From: an uncultured Flavobacteriales bacterium | GTDB lineage: Bacteria; Bacteroidota; Bacteroidia; Flavobacteriales_D; Sanyastnellaceae | Direction: 5' to 3' | Assembly (NCBI GenBank): GCA_937967465.1 | Contig: CALBSW010000203.1 | Coordinates: forward strand, 1-22,219 | DNA length: 22,219 bases | Shown here: piece by piece, positions 22,143 to 22,219 of the stretch | How positions within the stretch are numbered: the first letter of the stretch is position 1 | How the letters are laid out: each line of letters opens with the position of its first letter | Translations under genes and position numbers: made by a program | Notes under the pieces: model-generated | What the model saw: the letters and a program-made list of their open reading frames with translations, nothing else | What the model was told of the DNA's origin: nothing | Database searches by the model: none

Positions 22143-22219
22143 TCAGTCGCGGTTGAACCGGCGGTTGCGGCGCTCTTCGCGCTCCCGGCGAATTTCCTCC
22201 TGACGGGCGGCTTCGGCGG
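22143..22219 (-). CDS. C-terminal end of a small basic protein, possibly RNA polymerase omega subunit (partial)
   Basis: Only the last 25 codons are in the window, ending in TGA at 22145-22143. The tail is very rich in Arg and Glu (for example EEIRRERE, then NRRFNRD at the end) and looks like a single charged helix or disordered extension. In many Bacteroidota the gene immediately before coaBC is rpoZ, encoding the omega subunit. Position and the 6-base gap make that the best guess, but no omega-specific residue can be seen. The reading frame itself is supported by the tight operon spacing and biased codon use. Confidence 0.5.
   Translation of the reverse strand, partial: AEAARQEEIRREREERRNRRFNRD

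Noticed and set aside
1..22219. CRISPR arrays, tRNA or rRNA genes, insertion sequences, phage or plasmid functions
   Set aside because: I looked for regular direct repeats, cloverleaf-type sequences, transposase or integrase motifs and terminal inverted repeats and saw none.

Overview
The window is a chromosomal segment of a GC-rich member of the Bacteroidota, probably a flavobacterial-type lineage. The evidence is a PorD-type (DUF4835) type IX secretion protein, a TonB-dependent receptor with an N-terminal carboxypeptidase-D-like domain, the porD-recN and coaBC-porD neighbourhoods typical of the phylum, a DnaK with the phylum-typical GGGTHD phosphate loop, and start regions with little Shine-Dalgarno signal. 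Three starts instead carry boxes resembling the Bacteroidota -7 element TAnnTTTG. I see no tRNA, rRNA, CRISPR array, insertion sequence, phage gene or recent-transfer signature. This is mostly core genome with a small accessory signalling block.

Layout. (1) 1-326, minus: the N-terminal part of a secreted repeat or beta-helix-like surface protein, cut by the window edge. (2) 541-4844, minus: a three-gene run transcribed as MMPL/RND membrane transporter, then Tat-exported N4-(beta-N-acetylglucosaminyl)-L-asparaginase, then UbiA-family prenyltransferase, with gaps of 9 and 2 bases. (3) 4951-6861, minus: dnaK, closed by a strong hairpin terminator. (4) 6862-7049: a 188-base divergent control region with inverted and direct repeats. 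(5) 7050-8918, plus: a BtuF-like binding protein that lacks a signal peptide, then a Gfo/Idh/MocA oxidoreductase. (6) 8906-13424, minus: a four-gene signalling block in the order secreted helical-repeat protein, soluble receiver-histidine kinase, NarL-type response regulator, and PP2C/SpoIIE phosphatase with a degenerate receiver-like N-terminus. (7) 13473-18309, plus: an Lhr-type DEXH helicase and a TonB-dependent receptor. (8) 18322-22219, minus: a housekeeping operon reading (end of a small basic protein)-coaBC-porD-recN.

How the genes fit together. The minus-strand block at 8.9-13.4 kb is the most distinctive part. The kinase and response regulator are a plausible cognate pair. The phosphatase has the full PP2C metal-binding aspartates, but its receiver-like domain has lost the phospho-acceptor, which suggests a partner-switching or protein-interaction output rather than phosphorylation control. 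Conspicuous inverted repeats separate the response regulator gene from the phosphatase gene. The coaBC-porD-recN operon joins coenzyme A synthesis, type IX secretion and DNA repair by tight spacing, including a TGATG stop/start overlap. All functional statements rest on reading motifs by eye; no database search was possible.
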